Shown here: positions 13,741 to 21,307 of the stretch, in pieces | Numbering within the stretch: the first letter of the stretch is position 1 | Layout of the letters: each line of letters opens with the position of its first letter | DNA from: Ruminococcaceae bacterium P7 | Lineage (GTDB): Bacteria > Bacillota > Clostridia > Oscillospirales > Acutalibacteraceae | Assembly: GCA_900100595.1 (NCBI GenBank) | Contig: FMUA01000018.1 | Coordinates: forward strand, 1 to 57,056 | Direction: 5' to 3' | Length of the DNA: 57,056 nucleotides | Notes under the pieces: model-generated | What the model saw: only the letters and a program-made list of their open reading frames with translations | Told to the model about the DNA's origin: nothing | Databases searched by the model: none | Made by a program: the position numbers and the translations under genes

Positions 13741-15141
13741 TTAATGATTACGCAAATATTCCTCAAATTCCGGTGTGCGTGACCAGTATTTCACGCCCCA
13801 GTTTTCAAAGCTCCATTCTTCCATATATTTGTTGCACTCGTAGTCGATGTACCACAGCAAGCCGTCCTGAACGACAAAATTTGTCGGGAAGTAGTCGATA
13901 TTCAGCCCTGCCGCCTTTGCAAGATCTGCCATTTCTTTGACTTGCGGAAGAAAAATCTCGACAGATTCGCCGTTTTTTACTAAATCAAAAATGGTATCGC
14001 CGTCGATATATTCCTTGACAATCCGTTCGTTTTCGATATCAATATCGAGCATTTCGGGGATTCTGATATCCGCGTTTTTCAGCCGTTCATAGTCATTTCG
14101 CTCGGCTTCGATTTTGTTGCCGAAAGTGTAGTAATCGCACGGCTCATGGTGAATCTGCTTGACGACGTATTGCCTGCCGTCACGCCGAGCAAGGTAGGAG
14201 TATCCGCCCTTGCCCTTGCCGAGCAGATTAAAGATATGATATTCCGTACCGTTGACTGTTAAGGGCTTTTTCCAATAAAACGAAAACCTGTATTCTTTTT
14301 CAAAGCCCAGCTTTTTGTAAAACTTGGTATCCGAGATAACATACGCCTTTTTCGCGCCGAGTGCTCTGGCACGGTTCAACGCTTCATAAATGACTGCTTT
14401 TGCTATCCCTTTGCCTCTGTATGAAGGGACAGTACAGACAGGCTCGACATAGGCATAGTCGGCTTTATCGCTGTACCACAGACAGCAATAGGAAACATAT
14501 TCTCCGTCACTACTTTCCGCCGCGATACTGAGTGTGGGATCGAAATGCCTGCGGAACACGGGGATTTCCGAAATGAGATCCCCCTCGTGCTCAAACACCT
14601 CTCTGTCCGTTCCGTGGTCAAAGCCCTGCCACAACAGCCATTGAAAAGCATACGGTTCCTTTGTGGGGTCAAGCTCGGTAATGCAAAAATGTTCCGGGAG
14701 CTGTACGGGCAAGGGTTCGCTGAGCCTTATGCTCATCACCGTTTCAGACTGTTCGGAAAGTGTAAAACCTGCACGTTTTACTGACGCGTTTTCTTTTACG
14801 TTTTCATCACAAATCGCGATTCCCAAGCCGTTTTCATCCTTCAGATTCCGATAAGCGTAATCGAGTATCTCATCATAGAGATCGCTGTATCCGGGTAGTG
14901 CGCCACAAAACGCCTCGCCGAAATACATGTCGTAAATTGCCGCGCCGACGACCTTCTCACCGTCTAACCAAAGCCCGATAGAATCAATAAGGCTTTTGTC
15001 AAACTCAGGGTGTTCCATCATCCACTCAAACCGCGCCCAGTTCCAGTTGATATGGTTCTGATTTTCGCGGTTCAGTTCGATCAAAAAGTCGCAGACAGCT
15101 TCATAATCTTCTATATTGTAGTGTTTGAATTGTGCTTTCAT
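13741..15141 (-). CDS. GNAT acetyltransferase fused to a kinase-like domain
   Basis: A 466-residue protein. Residues about 1-290 contain GNAT sequence, with a degenerate N-terminal half (YEAVCDFLIELNRENQNHIN) and a canonical acetyl-CoA loop in the second half (VEPVCTVPSYRGKGIAKAVI). Residues about 300-466 look like a small protein-kinase-like fold: a Gly-rich loop (LLGKGKGGYSYLARRDG), the Lys in YVVKQIHHEP, a catalytic-loop-like DYFPTNFVVQDGLLWYIDYE and RIVKEYIDGDTIFDL. In other Firmicutes I know the kinase-like part as a separate protein, so this is a fusion. The stop of flavodoxin overlaps its start by 4 bases. Substrates are unknown. Confidence 0.75.
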   Translation of the reverse strand: MKAQFKHYNIEDYEAVCDFLIELNRENQNHINWNWARFEWMMEHPEFDKSLIDSIGLWLDGEKVVGAAIYDMYFGEAFCGALPGYSDLYDEILDYAYRNLKDENGLGIAICDENVKENASVKRAGFTLSEQSETVMSIRLSEPLPVQLPEHFCITELDPTKEPYAFQWLLWQGFDHGTDREVFEHEGDLISEIPVFRRHFDPTLSIAAESSDGEYVSYCCLWYSDKADYAYVEPVCTVPSYRGKGIAKAVIYEALNRARALGAKKAYVISDTKFYKKLGFEKEYRFSFYWKKPLTVNGTEYHIFNLLGKGKGGYSYLARRDGRQYVVKQIHHEPCDYYTFGNKIEAERNDYERLKNADIRIPEMLDIDIENERIVKEYIDGDTIFDLVKNGESVEIFLPQVKEMADLAKAAGLNIDYFPTNFVVQDGLLWYIDYECNKYMEEWSFENWGVKYWSRTPEFEEYLRNH

Positions 15142-15629
15142 AATACTTTACCGCAAAAATCTTTTATGATGCCGTCATATATGCTTGACAGCTTTTCTTT
15201 TGGCTCAATGAGAATCATAGATGCTTTGAATGCTTCGATTCCTATTAGGCTCTTTAAGCCGCTGAGTGCTTTTTCTCCTCCTGAGCCTGCCTGACAGGCG
15301 AAGGCGGATATGCTTTTGCTTTTGAGAGCAGACTTGTTTTCCTCAACAAAGGTGCGAACCGGCGGCGCGATTCTGCTTGCCCATACAGGAAATCCGATAA
15401 TGATTTGATCATACTTTTCCTCGTCAAATGTGTAAGGTTGCAGTTTGGGTTTCTGTGCCATAACAGCGCTTTTTCCGCCCCACAAAAACTTCTTGAAGCC
15501 GCTGTCGGGGAACGCCTTGACAGGCTTTATCTCAATCAAGTCAACTTCTGGATCAAGCTGTTCTTTCAGAATATTTGCGACATATGTGGTATTGCCGCTC
15601 ATGGAATAATAAATGATTGCTGTTTTCAT
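15138..15629 (-). CDS. flavodoxin
   Basis: A 163-residue protein starting at ATG 15629 behind GGGAGGAAAT. The FMN phosphate loop is IYYSMSGNTTYVANIL, and the fold continues with YDQIIIGFPVWASRIAPPVR and ISAFACQAGSGGEKALSG. Length suits a short-chain flavodoxin used as an electron carrier or as a flavodoxin-like oxidoreductase. It overlaps the GNAT-kinase gene by 4 bases and belongs to the same run as the FMN reductase and YjdF. Confidence 0.9.
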   Translation of the reverse strand: MKTAIIYYSMSGNTTYVANILKEQLDPEVDLIEIKPVKAFPDSGFKKFLWGGKSAVMAQKPKLQPYTFDEEKYDQIIIGFPVWASRIAPPVRTFVEENKSALKSKSISAFACQAGSGGEKALSGLKSLIGIEAFKASMILIEPKEKLSSIYDGIIKDFCGKVL

Positions 15630-15736
15630 ATTTCCTCCCACTGTTCTTTTGTTAAATATGTAAAGTGTTCATTTGATTTTTCCCGAACATTATTTCTTTT
15701 CATAGGTGAGTTTCATATTCTTTCCTCCTGTCATCA
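15630..15736 (-). other. remnant of a very short gene before flavodoxin
   Basis: On the minus strand a strong AGGAGGAAAGAAT site precedes ATG and only eight codons (MKLTYEKK) before a stop. A +1 shift would continue as VREKSNEHFTYLTKEQWEEI up to the flavodoxin ribosome binding site. It may be a decayed small gene or a leader peptide. Confidence 0.3.
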
Positions 15737-16360
15737 TCAAAAAATCTGTCCCGGAAGTTTCTGCTTTTCTTTTTGCGGAAAGTCTTTGTCAAACTCCTCA
15801 ACCTCCGCATCGTCTACATAGTAGCCCTGCGGCGTTTGATACACGCCGCTGATACCGTCGAGATAGCCCTTTTTCAGCTCCTTGCAGAGGAAGAACGACG
15901 AATCCGCGTCCTCGGGCAGGTCGTGATAGCGGATATCGAATTTGCTCGCAAAGTCAAAGCCGCTCTTGCCGTAGAAGTCGATGTTTCCCTCAAACAACAC
16001 CGCGCCGAAACCGAGCGCGGCTGCCTTTTCCAAGGAATAGTCAAGCAAAGCCTTGCCGTAGCCCTGCCGCTTCAAATCGTTCGCAATACAAATCGGACCC
16101 ATTGTCAGCACGGAAATCGTTCTGTCGTCGTCGGCTTCGATGATTGTTCGCATAAACATATTCTGACCGATGATTCTGCCGTCCTGCTCCATCACAAAAT
16201 CTAACTCTTTGATGAATGCCGGATCATCGCGCAGCACATGAATCACATAATGCTCGCTGCAGCCCGGTCGGTAGACATTCCAGAACGATTCTCGGACAAG
16301 GTTTTCGACCGCTCTATATTCCTCTTTTTTCTCTAATCGAATGATATAGTTATTTTCCAT
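15737..16360 (-). CDS. GNAT family N-acetyltransferase
   Basis: A 207-residue protein. The ATG at 16360 has GAGGAGGTC ten bases upstream. GNAT features: an N-terminal substrate region (ENLVRESFWNVYRPGCSEHY), beta strand TISVLTMGPICIAND and the acetyl-CoA pyrophosphate loop LKRQGYGKALLDYSLEKAAA followed by GAVLFEGNIDFYGKSGFDFA. This is the type annotated as predicted N-acetyltransferase YhbS-like. It overlaps the end of the PAP2 gene by 11 bases, so the two are coupled. Substrate unknown. Confidence 0.9.
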   Translation of the reverse strand: MENNYIIRLEKKEEYRAVENLVRESFWNVYRPGCSEHYVIHVLRDDPAFIKELDFVMEQDGRIIGQNMFMRTIIEADDDRTISVLTMGPICIANDLKRQGYGKALLDYSLEKAAALGFGAVLFEGNIDFYGKSGFDFASKFDIRYHDLPEDADSSFFLCKELKKGYLDGISGVYQTPQGYYVDDAEVEEFDKDFPQKEKQKLPGQIF

Positions 16361-16997
16361 GGCTGATGACCTCCTCATAAAGCGACAGCAAGGTGACGCT
16401 TATCAATATTCCTCCGAGTATGTCCGTGAACCAGTGAACGCCCGCGATCAATCTGCCAACGACCGTCACGCCGATGATGACATAGCAGACCGCCCGAAGA
16501 ATCCGGTTCAGCGGTTTGTTTCTTATATACCTGTTAATCAGCATGGCGGCGCTTCCCATGATCACGCAGACGAGCATCGTATGCGACGACGGAAAGGAAG
16601 CCTCGGGGCTCGTGTTATCGGGCATGATGATCGGTCTGTAGTTGATGATCACATTTTCAAAGAAAAGATAGAGCCCAATCACGACGATGTAAAGACCGCC
16701 TAAGGAAAGTATCTCACGGTCGACCTTCAACAGACTTCTTCGCTTGATCAGCTGCACCAATCCCGTTACCGCGAAAACGAAGCCCGTCAGAACCGCCGCG
16801 ACCCCGAGCCAGTCCGTGATGTTGTACCAGAGCATATTCACCCCGAACAAGTCAAAGACGAATTGATTGAGGTGCGACAGTCCGATGCTTGTCCCCTGCG
16901 CTCCGATCGGCGCGGCGTCGACCAAACGGACGAGCGCGATCAAGATGACCGTCAGCAACAATCCGATTCCTGCTGTGAGTAGTTTTCTGTGTTTCAT
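16350..16997 (-). CDS. PAP2-family membrane phosphatase
   Basis: A 215-residue membrane protein with about six hydrophobic helices. Start set at ATG 16997, nine bases from AAAGG; upstream in-frame codons overlap the promoter. The acid phosphatase signature is present: NYRP in the first motif region, PSSHT in the second and RLIAGVHWFTDILGG in the third (SRxxxxxHxxxD-like with catalytic His and Asp). It would remove phosphate from lipid phosphates such as undecaprenyl pyrophosphate or phosphatidic acid at the membrane outer face. It has its own promoter with a palindrome and is coupled to the GNAT gene. Confidence 0.9.
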   Translation of the reverse strand: MKHRKLLTAGIGLLLTVILIALVRLVDAAPIGAQGTSIGLSHLNQFVFDLFGVNMLWYNITDWLGVAAVLTGFVFAVTGLVQLIKRRSLLKVDREILSLGGLYIVVIGLYLFFENVIINYRPIIMPDNTSPEASFPSSHTMLVCVIMGSAAMLINRYIRNKPLNRILRAVCYVIIGVTVVGRLIAGVHWFTDILGGILISVTLLSLYEEVISHGK

Positions 16998-17012
16998 GCA
17001 TATCATCCTTTC

Positions 17013-17057
17013 AAAATGAACTGAGCTCATTTTAGAAGAAATCGAATGATACCGCAA
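17013..17057 (-). promoter_or_regulatory. internal promoter with palindrome ahead of PAP2 gene
   Basis: Minus strand: TTGCGG (17052-17057), 17 bases, TAAAAT (17029-17034). AAAATGA (17013-17019) and TCATTTT (17027-17033) form an inverted repeat over and just after the -10, a likely operator. Confidence 0.6.
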
Positions 17058-17091
17058 GAAACGCGCTTTCACAGTGATGATACGCTCCGTG

Positions 17092-17694
17092 TCATTTGCT
17101 TTTCAGGAGCAAAATGCCCTTTATAATCAGCACAAAAAGGCAGAATACACCTGCATACGGCTGTCTCGACAAAATAAACAAAGCCGCCGTCAAAACTGAC
17201 AGTACCAAGCCCGCGATAACGACGCGCTTGTTCCAAACAGGCTTGTCGAAGCTGCCGAGCACCACGCCGCAGAAACCGTTGAGCACCGTCAGACCGATCG
17301 CGACAATAAACACGATCTTCAGCCATCCACTGACTCCTGTCAACGAGAACACCGTCACCGACGCGCCGCTTGAATCGCCGTTGCCGAACAGCGGAAGAAA
17401 GAACAGCAATGTGATAAAGCAATCCAACACACCGCAGATCAGCGCGGTGTGCTTTTTCTTATTCTCCTTGATATCCTGCTCAGCAAGAGATATTATTTCT
17501 TCGTTCCCTATCAGTTCATCAATCGTTATTTGAAAATATTTCGCGATCACCTTTAATGAGTCGATTCTCGGATACCCTCTGCCCGACTCCCATTTGGAGA
17601 TCGCCGTTCGGGAAACAAAAAGCTTCTCCGCCAATTCCTCCTGCGTCAGATTTTGCTCTTTTCTTAGTTTTTGCAGTTTTTCGTTAAATACCAT
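17092..17694 (-). CDS. membrane-anchored XRE-family regulator
   Basis: A 200-residue protein. Residues 1-65 are an XRE domain (NLTQEELAEKLFVSRTAISK, IDSLKVIAKYFQITIDELIG). A short linker is followed by four hydrophobic segments (ALICGVLDCFITLLFFLPLF, IVFIVAIGLTVLNGFCGVVL, RVVIAGLVLSVLTAALFIL, VFCLFVLIIKGILLL). Firmicutes have many such HTH-plus-membrane regulators thought to sense envelope state. Only 3 bases separate it from the TetR gene upstream, so it is co-transcribed with it. Confidence 0.85.
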   Translation of the reverse strand: MVFNEKLQKLRKEQNLTQEELAEKLFVSRTAISKWESGRGYPRIDSLKVIAKYFQITIDELIGNEEIISLAEQDIKENKKKHTALICGVLDCFITLLFFLPLFGNGDSSGASVTVFSLTGVSGWLKIVFIVAIGLTVLNGFCGVVLGSFDKPVWNKRVVIAGLVLSVLTAALFILSRQPYAGVFCLFVLIIKGILLLKSK

Positions 17695-17697
17695 TTG

Positions 17698-18285
17698 TTA
17701 TTCCTTCATATACACATCGCAAAAATGGCGGATATGCTTTTCGATGCTGTCCATGATTTCCTGCTCATATTGCGGCTGTCTGTCTGCTTTGGATACCCAA
17801 AGGACAACAGGTGATACCAACTCTATTGAGAGAAGTGCTGGGTCGTCATGGATAAACAGACCGCTCTTCATCATCACTTCGATAATTTTCTCATACATCT
17901 TCTGTATTCCGACAAGCTGATGGCGGGTAGTGATTTCGGCAAGTCTTTCATTACGAAATTGCTCCTGTACAAGGAACTTGCGTATTTTCCTGATCATCGG
18001 GTCGTGCATGGTAAATGCAATCCTACCCATTGTCGCGCGGACGAAATCTTCCCTGCTTTCCGGGATCTCTCCGATGTGCTGCTCCGATCCGAAGGATTCC
18101 TCGTAACGTTCTTCCGCCGAATCAATCAGCGCAGTCATAATATCCTCTTTACCCTTAAAATGCTTGTAGAGTGACGGAGCTTTGATTCCGACCTTCTCGG
18201 CGATTTGTTCTACGCCCGTTCCGTCGTATCCGTTCTCAGCAAATAGCGTCAGCGCTTCTTCCAGTATTCTATCTTTTGTAGACAT
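17698..18285 (-). CDS. TetR/AcrR family regulator
   Basis: A 195-residue protein starting at ATG 18285 behind GGAGGGAATT. The TetR N-terminal domain is clear: ILEEALTLFAENGYDGTGVE, QIAEKVGIKAPSLYKHFKGK. The helical C-terminal part binds an unknown ligand. The promoter of its own gene carries a large inverted repeat, so it probably represses itself and the downstream minus-strand run (XRE membrane protein, PAP2, GNATs, flavodoxin, FMN reductase, YjdF). Confidence 0.9.
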   Translation of the reverse strand: MSTKDRILEEALTLFAENGYDGTGVEQIAEKVGIKAPSLYKHFKGKEDIMTALIDSAEERYEESFGSEQHIGEIPESREDFVRATMGRIAFTMHDPMIRKIRKFLVQEQFRNERLAEITTRHQLVGIQKMYEKIIEVMMKSGLFIHDDPALLSIELVSPVVLWVSKADRQPQYEQEIMDSIEKHIRHFCDVYMKE

Positions 18286-18305
18286 AATTCCCTCCAAATA
18301 ATAAG

Positions 18306-18353
18306 GCTAAAAGTTGTTAGCTTTATTATAGCTAATAACTTTTAGCTTGTCAA
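18306..18353 (-). promoter_or_regulatory. tetR promoter and operator
   Basis: Minus strand: TTGACA (18348-18353), 17 bases, TATAAT (18325-18330). GCTAAAAGTTGTTAGC (18306-18321) and GCTAATAACTTTTAGC (18331-18346) form an inverted repeat (one mismatch pair) that covers the spacer and flanks the -10. A textbook TetR autorepression site. Confidence 0.85.
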
Positions 18354-18361
18354 GATGTAAA

Positions 18362-18483
18362 AATAAAAACACCGCACAGAATTATTTACTCTGTACGGTG
18401 TCCTGTTTTGGGCTCCCAATCGGCTGCTTTTCTTGTGATTTCAAATCATCCTTATGAGAATTAGCCTTAGGGGTGCCTGCTTT
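18362..18483 (-). ncRNA. structured RNA candidate, copy 1, with own terminator
   Basis: On the minus strand this segment shares a long motif with 55889-56013: a common core containing ATAAGGATGATTTGAAATC, then AGCCGATTGGGAG. A closing stem pairs 18471-18477 (GGCACCC on the minus strand) with 18411-18417 (GGGAGCC); the matching stem in copy 2 has different bases but still pairs. A GGCT/AGCC stem and a GATTT/AAATC hairpin lie inside. A terminator hairpin (18369-18401) followed by TTTTTA ends it, as in copy 2. No ORF fits. I do not recognise the RNA class. Confidence 0.6.
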
Positions 18484-18590
18484 TATTTTACCTCGGCAAA
18501 AAGGCTGATAACCGGATTTGAAGGCGAGCGACGGGAAGCCCCGCAGGCAATTTCGAGAGAGCAGAAAACTTTTTCTCCCATAATAATCAC

Positions 18591-18621
18591 AAAGAGGTAC
18601 CCTTTCGTCGGGTACCTCTTT
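18591..18621. terminator. hairpin terminating ilvB
   Basis: AAAGAGGTACCC (18591-18602) pairs with GGGTACCTCTTT (18610-18621), 12 base pairs. It follows the ilvB stop by 9 bases. The T-run on the minus strand is short. Confidence 0.7.
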
Positions 18622-18630
18622 TCAAATATT

Positions 18631-20301
18631 TCAATCCATTTCCGTAACGATCTCGTTGACGGTCTTTCCCGGGGGAATCATGGGAAGAACATTCTCGTCG
18701 GGGCTGATCTGCACGTCGATCACGACGGGCGCGTTGAGCGCGATCGCCTTTTCGAGAACAGGCATGATATCATCGTCGTGGGCGATGCGCATACCCTCCA
18801 CGCCGAACGCGTTGGCGAGCTTGACGAAATCGGTCGCTCTGTGCGGGTCGGTCTGGGAGAAGCGGCTGCCGTAGAACAGCTTCTGCCACTGGCGTACCAT
18901 GCCCAGCACCGCGTTGTTCATCACGAGCACGATAATCGGCAGATTGTAGGATTTGAGCGTGACAAGCTCATTGAGATTCATATGGAAACTGCCGTCGCCT
19001 GTAAACAGGAATACGCGTCTGTCAGGATGCGCGATCTGCGCGCCGATAGCGGCGCCCATGCCGAAGCCCATCGTACCCATGCCGCCCGAGGTCAGGAGGG
19101 TTCTCTCTGCCTCGATCTTGGCAAACTGGGCGACCCACATCTGGTGCTGGCCGACGTCGGTCGCGATGATATCGGTCGGCTTTTTCAGCCCGTTGACCGC
19201 ATAGATGATGTCGTGCGGCTGCGGATATTCATCCTCATAGGGCTTCACGCTGTCGAGCTCGTGCTTCCATACATCGATCTGCGCGAGCCACTCGGAGTGC
19301 TTCTGCTGCTCGAGACCGACGGTGAGCGCGGTAACACTCGATTTGAGGTCGCCGAGGACATACTCATCCACGCGGACGTTCTTGTTGATTTCTTTCTTAT
19401 CGATTTCGAGCTGGACGATCTTCGCCTGCTCACCGAACTTCTCGCGGTCGCCCGCGACTCTGTCGGAGAAACGCGCGCCGCAGGAAATCATGAGGTCACA
19501 TTCCGCAGTGATCTTGCCCGTTTCATAGCCGCCGTGCATGCCGATGTTGCCGATAAAGAGCGGATGACTGGCAGGAATCGCGCCGAGAGCCATCAGAGAG
19601 CAGCATACGGGCGCGTCGATCAGCTCCGCGAACGCGAGGAACTCCTTGCAGGCGTCCGCGCTGAGAATGCCGCCGCCCGCGTAGATCATCGGACGCTTAG
19701 CATTGCGGATCAGCTCCTGCACCCTGCGGATGCTGTCGGGATTCTCTATTTTGATCATCTTGGAACGCGCGGGTTCTTCGGGAAAATATTCCGCCGACTG
19801 CGCGGTGATATCCTTGGGAACGTCGATCAGGACGGGACCCTTTCTGCCGTCCTTGGCAAGCGCGAACGCCTTGCGGATAGAGGGCGCGAGATCCTCGACG
19901 CGCTCAACCAGCCAGCTTGCCTTGGTGATGGGCTTGACGATGTTGACGATGTCGACCTCCTGAAAGCTGTCTCTGCCGAGCTGGTCGGTGTTGACGTTGG
20001 CGGTGATCGCCACCATAGGAATCGAATCGATATTGGCTGTGGCAAGACCCGTAACGATGTTCGTCGCACCGGGACCCGAGGTGGTGAGCACCACGCCCGT
20101 TTTACCTGTCGAACGGGCATAGCCGTCCGCCGCATGGGAAGCGCCCTGTTCGTGGGCGGTGAGAATATGGTTAATTCTGTCGCTGTAGCGGTAGAGCGCG
20201 TCATAGGTATTGAGCGCAGCGCCGCCGGGATAGCCGAATACGGTGTCGACACCCTGCTCCAGCAGACATTCGCAAATGATTTCCGCACCTGTTAATTTCA
20301 T
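18631..20301 (-). CDS. ilvB: acetolactate synthase large subunit
   Basis: A 556-residue thiamine-diphosphate enzyme that joins two pyruvates (or pyruvate and 2-oxobutyrate) in branched-chain amino acid synthesis. The N-terminal catalytic Glu lies in TAHEQGASHAADGYAR, followed by SGPGATNIVTGLA and the FAD-domain RFSDRVAGD. The ThDP motif is GDGSFHMNLNEL ending with VMNNAVLGMVRQWQ. Full length. No ilvN small subunit gene is adjacent; it must lie elsewhere or the enzyme works alone. No T-box leader was seen, only a short leader behind a strong promoter. Confidence 0.95.
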   Translation of the reverse strand: MKLTGAEIICECLLEQGVDTVFGYPGGAALNTYDALYRYSDRINHILTAHEQGASHAADGYARSTGKTGVVLTTSGPGATNIVTGLATANIDSIPMVAITANVNTDQLGRDSFQEVDIVNIVKPITKASWLVERVEDLAPSIRKAFALAKDGRKGPVLIDVPKDITAQSAEYFPEEPARSKMIKIENPDSIRRVQELIRNAKRPMIYAGGGILSADACKEFLAFAELIDAPVCCSLMALGAIPASHPLFIGNIGMHGGYETGKITAECDLMISCGARFSDRVAGDREKFGEQAKIVQLEIDKKEINKNVRVDEYVLGDLKSSVTALTVGLEQQKHSEWLAQIDVWKHELDSVKPYEDEYPQPHDIIYAVNGLKKPTDIIATDVGQHQMWVAQFAKIEAERTLLTSGGMGTMGFGMGAAIGAQIAHPDRRVFLFTGDGSFHMNLNELVTLKSYNLPIIVLVMNNAVLGMVRQWQKLFYGSRFSQTDPHRATDFVKLANAFGVEGMRIAHDDDIMPVLEKAIALNAPVVIDVQISPDENVLPMIPPGKTVNEIVTEMD

Positions 20302-20349
20302 AGTAATTCATAACCCCTTATGATTGATTCAAAAAACATGCTAACGCTT

Positions 20350-20378
20350 ATTTTACCGCATTAAAGCGCTGATGTCAA
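20350..20378 (-). promoter_or_regulatory. ilvB promoter
   Basis: Minus strand: TTGACA (20373-20378), 17 bases, TAAAAT (20350-20355), about 45 bases upstream of the ilvB ATG. A CGCTTTAATGCG palindrome fills much of the spacer and could be an operator. Confidence 0.8.
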
Positions 20379-20395
20379 GAGTTTATGCGGATTCC

Positions 20396-21217
20396 TCACA
20401 CAAACATCTCGGGATGCATGCGGCTGAAATGGAAAATATACTGCTGGGCGATGCCCGCATAGCTGCCGAAATCCGCGGGCGTCATATCGGGGAACAACCG
20501 CTCCATCGCGCGCTTCATCCAGACGTCCAGCGGAAACGCCTCCACGCGGTGCAGTCCGAACAATAACGTGCAGTCCGCGACCTTTACGCCGACGCCCGTG
20601 ATCTTCATCAGCTCACGCCGCGCCTGTTCGTAGTCCCCCGTGCGGCACAGCTCCCAGTCGATTTCACCCGCGCTGACCTTTTGCGCCGCGTCGATCAGAT
20701 ATCTCGCACGGAAGCCTGCACGCAGCGGCGCCAAATCCTCCACACTGAGCAGCGACATCGTTTCGGCTGTCGGAAAAGTGAAATAACCGCCCGCGAGCGG
20801 CTCGCCGAAGCTCTCGCAAAGCCGCTGCACGATGCCCTTGATGCGCTTGATGTTGTTGTTCTGCGAGATGATGAAGGTGCACAGCGCCTCATACGGCTCC
20901 TGCCGCAGAATACGGATGCCTGCGGCGTAGTCCGCCGCCTCATGCAGAACAGGGTGCAGCGCGCTCAGCTCGCGGCGGATACCGCCGTAGTCGAGTGAGA
21001 GGTCAAAGTAGTCCTCCCACAGCGCCCTGTCGCTCTCGGGCGCGTTCTCAATACGCAGATTTGTCCCGTCGAGCGTGACCGTGACCGCTCTGCCGAACGC
21101 GACGCCCGCAAAGGAATGGTCCGCGATCTGCGTCCAGCGGAAGCTCTGACCGCAGTCGAGCGTCTGCACAAGGTCGAGGTCGCTGACATTCTGAATCACT
21201 AACACGGAATCCGTCAT
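20396..21217 (-). CDS. ogg: 8-oxoguanine DNA glycosylase (OGG1-type)
   Basis: A 273-residue protein; the ATG at 21217 follows AAGGATGTG and the long upstream open frame is not coding. N-terminal OGG domain: DLVQTLDCGQSFRWTQIADH and the strand region FAGVAFGRAVTVTLDG. The helix-hairpin-helix-GPD part includes TFIISQNNNIKRIKGIVQRL, the HhH with catalytic Lys (ITGVGVKVADCTLLFG) and the essential Asp in FPLDVWMKR. It excises 8-oxoguanine from DNA and nicks the strand. Another base-excision glycosylase (Nth) lies 1.6 kb away. Confidence 0.9.
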   Translation of the reverse strand: MTDSVLVIQNVSDLDLVQTLDCGQSFRWTQIADHSFAGVAFGRAVTVTLDGTNLRIENAPESDRALWEDYFDLSLDYGGIRRELSALHPVLHEAADYAAGIRILRQEPYEALCTFIISQNNNIKRIKGIVQRLCESFGEPLAGGYFTFPTAETMSLLSVEDLAPLRAGFRARYLIDAAQKVSAGEIDWELCRTGDYEQARRELMKITGVGVKVADCTLLFGLHRVEAFPLDVWMKRAMERLFPDMTPADFGSYAGIAQQYIFHFSRMHPEMFV

Positions 21218-21247
21218 ATTTTTCACATCCTTTTCCGAAAAAAAGAT

Positions 21248-21275
21248 ACCATATTGCAGCGGAATATGGTACAAT
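21248..21275 (+). promoter_or_regulatory. possible promoter/operator of the DUF6062 gene
   Basis: TACAAT at 21270-21275 could be a -10. An exact inverted repeat ACCATATT (21248-21255) / AATATGGT (21263-21270) overlaps it. The -35 region is poor, so activation or strong repression may be involved. Confidence 0.45.
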
Positions 21276-21307
21276 GTATCTATCAATATTATTGAGGAGT
21301 TTTGATG

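Noticed and set aside
18454..20295. A 613-codon plus-strand open frame opposite ilvB
   Set aside because: It mirrors the codon pattern of a certain ilvB gene on the other strand, has no ribosome binding site and low-complexity charged composition (His/Arg/Asp-rich).
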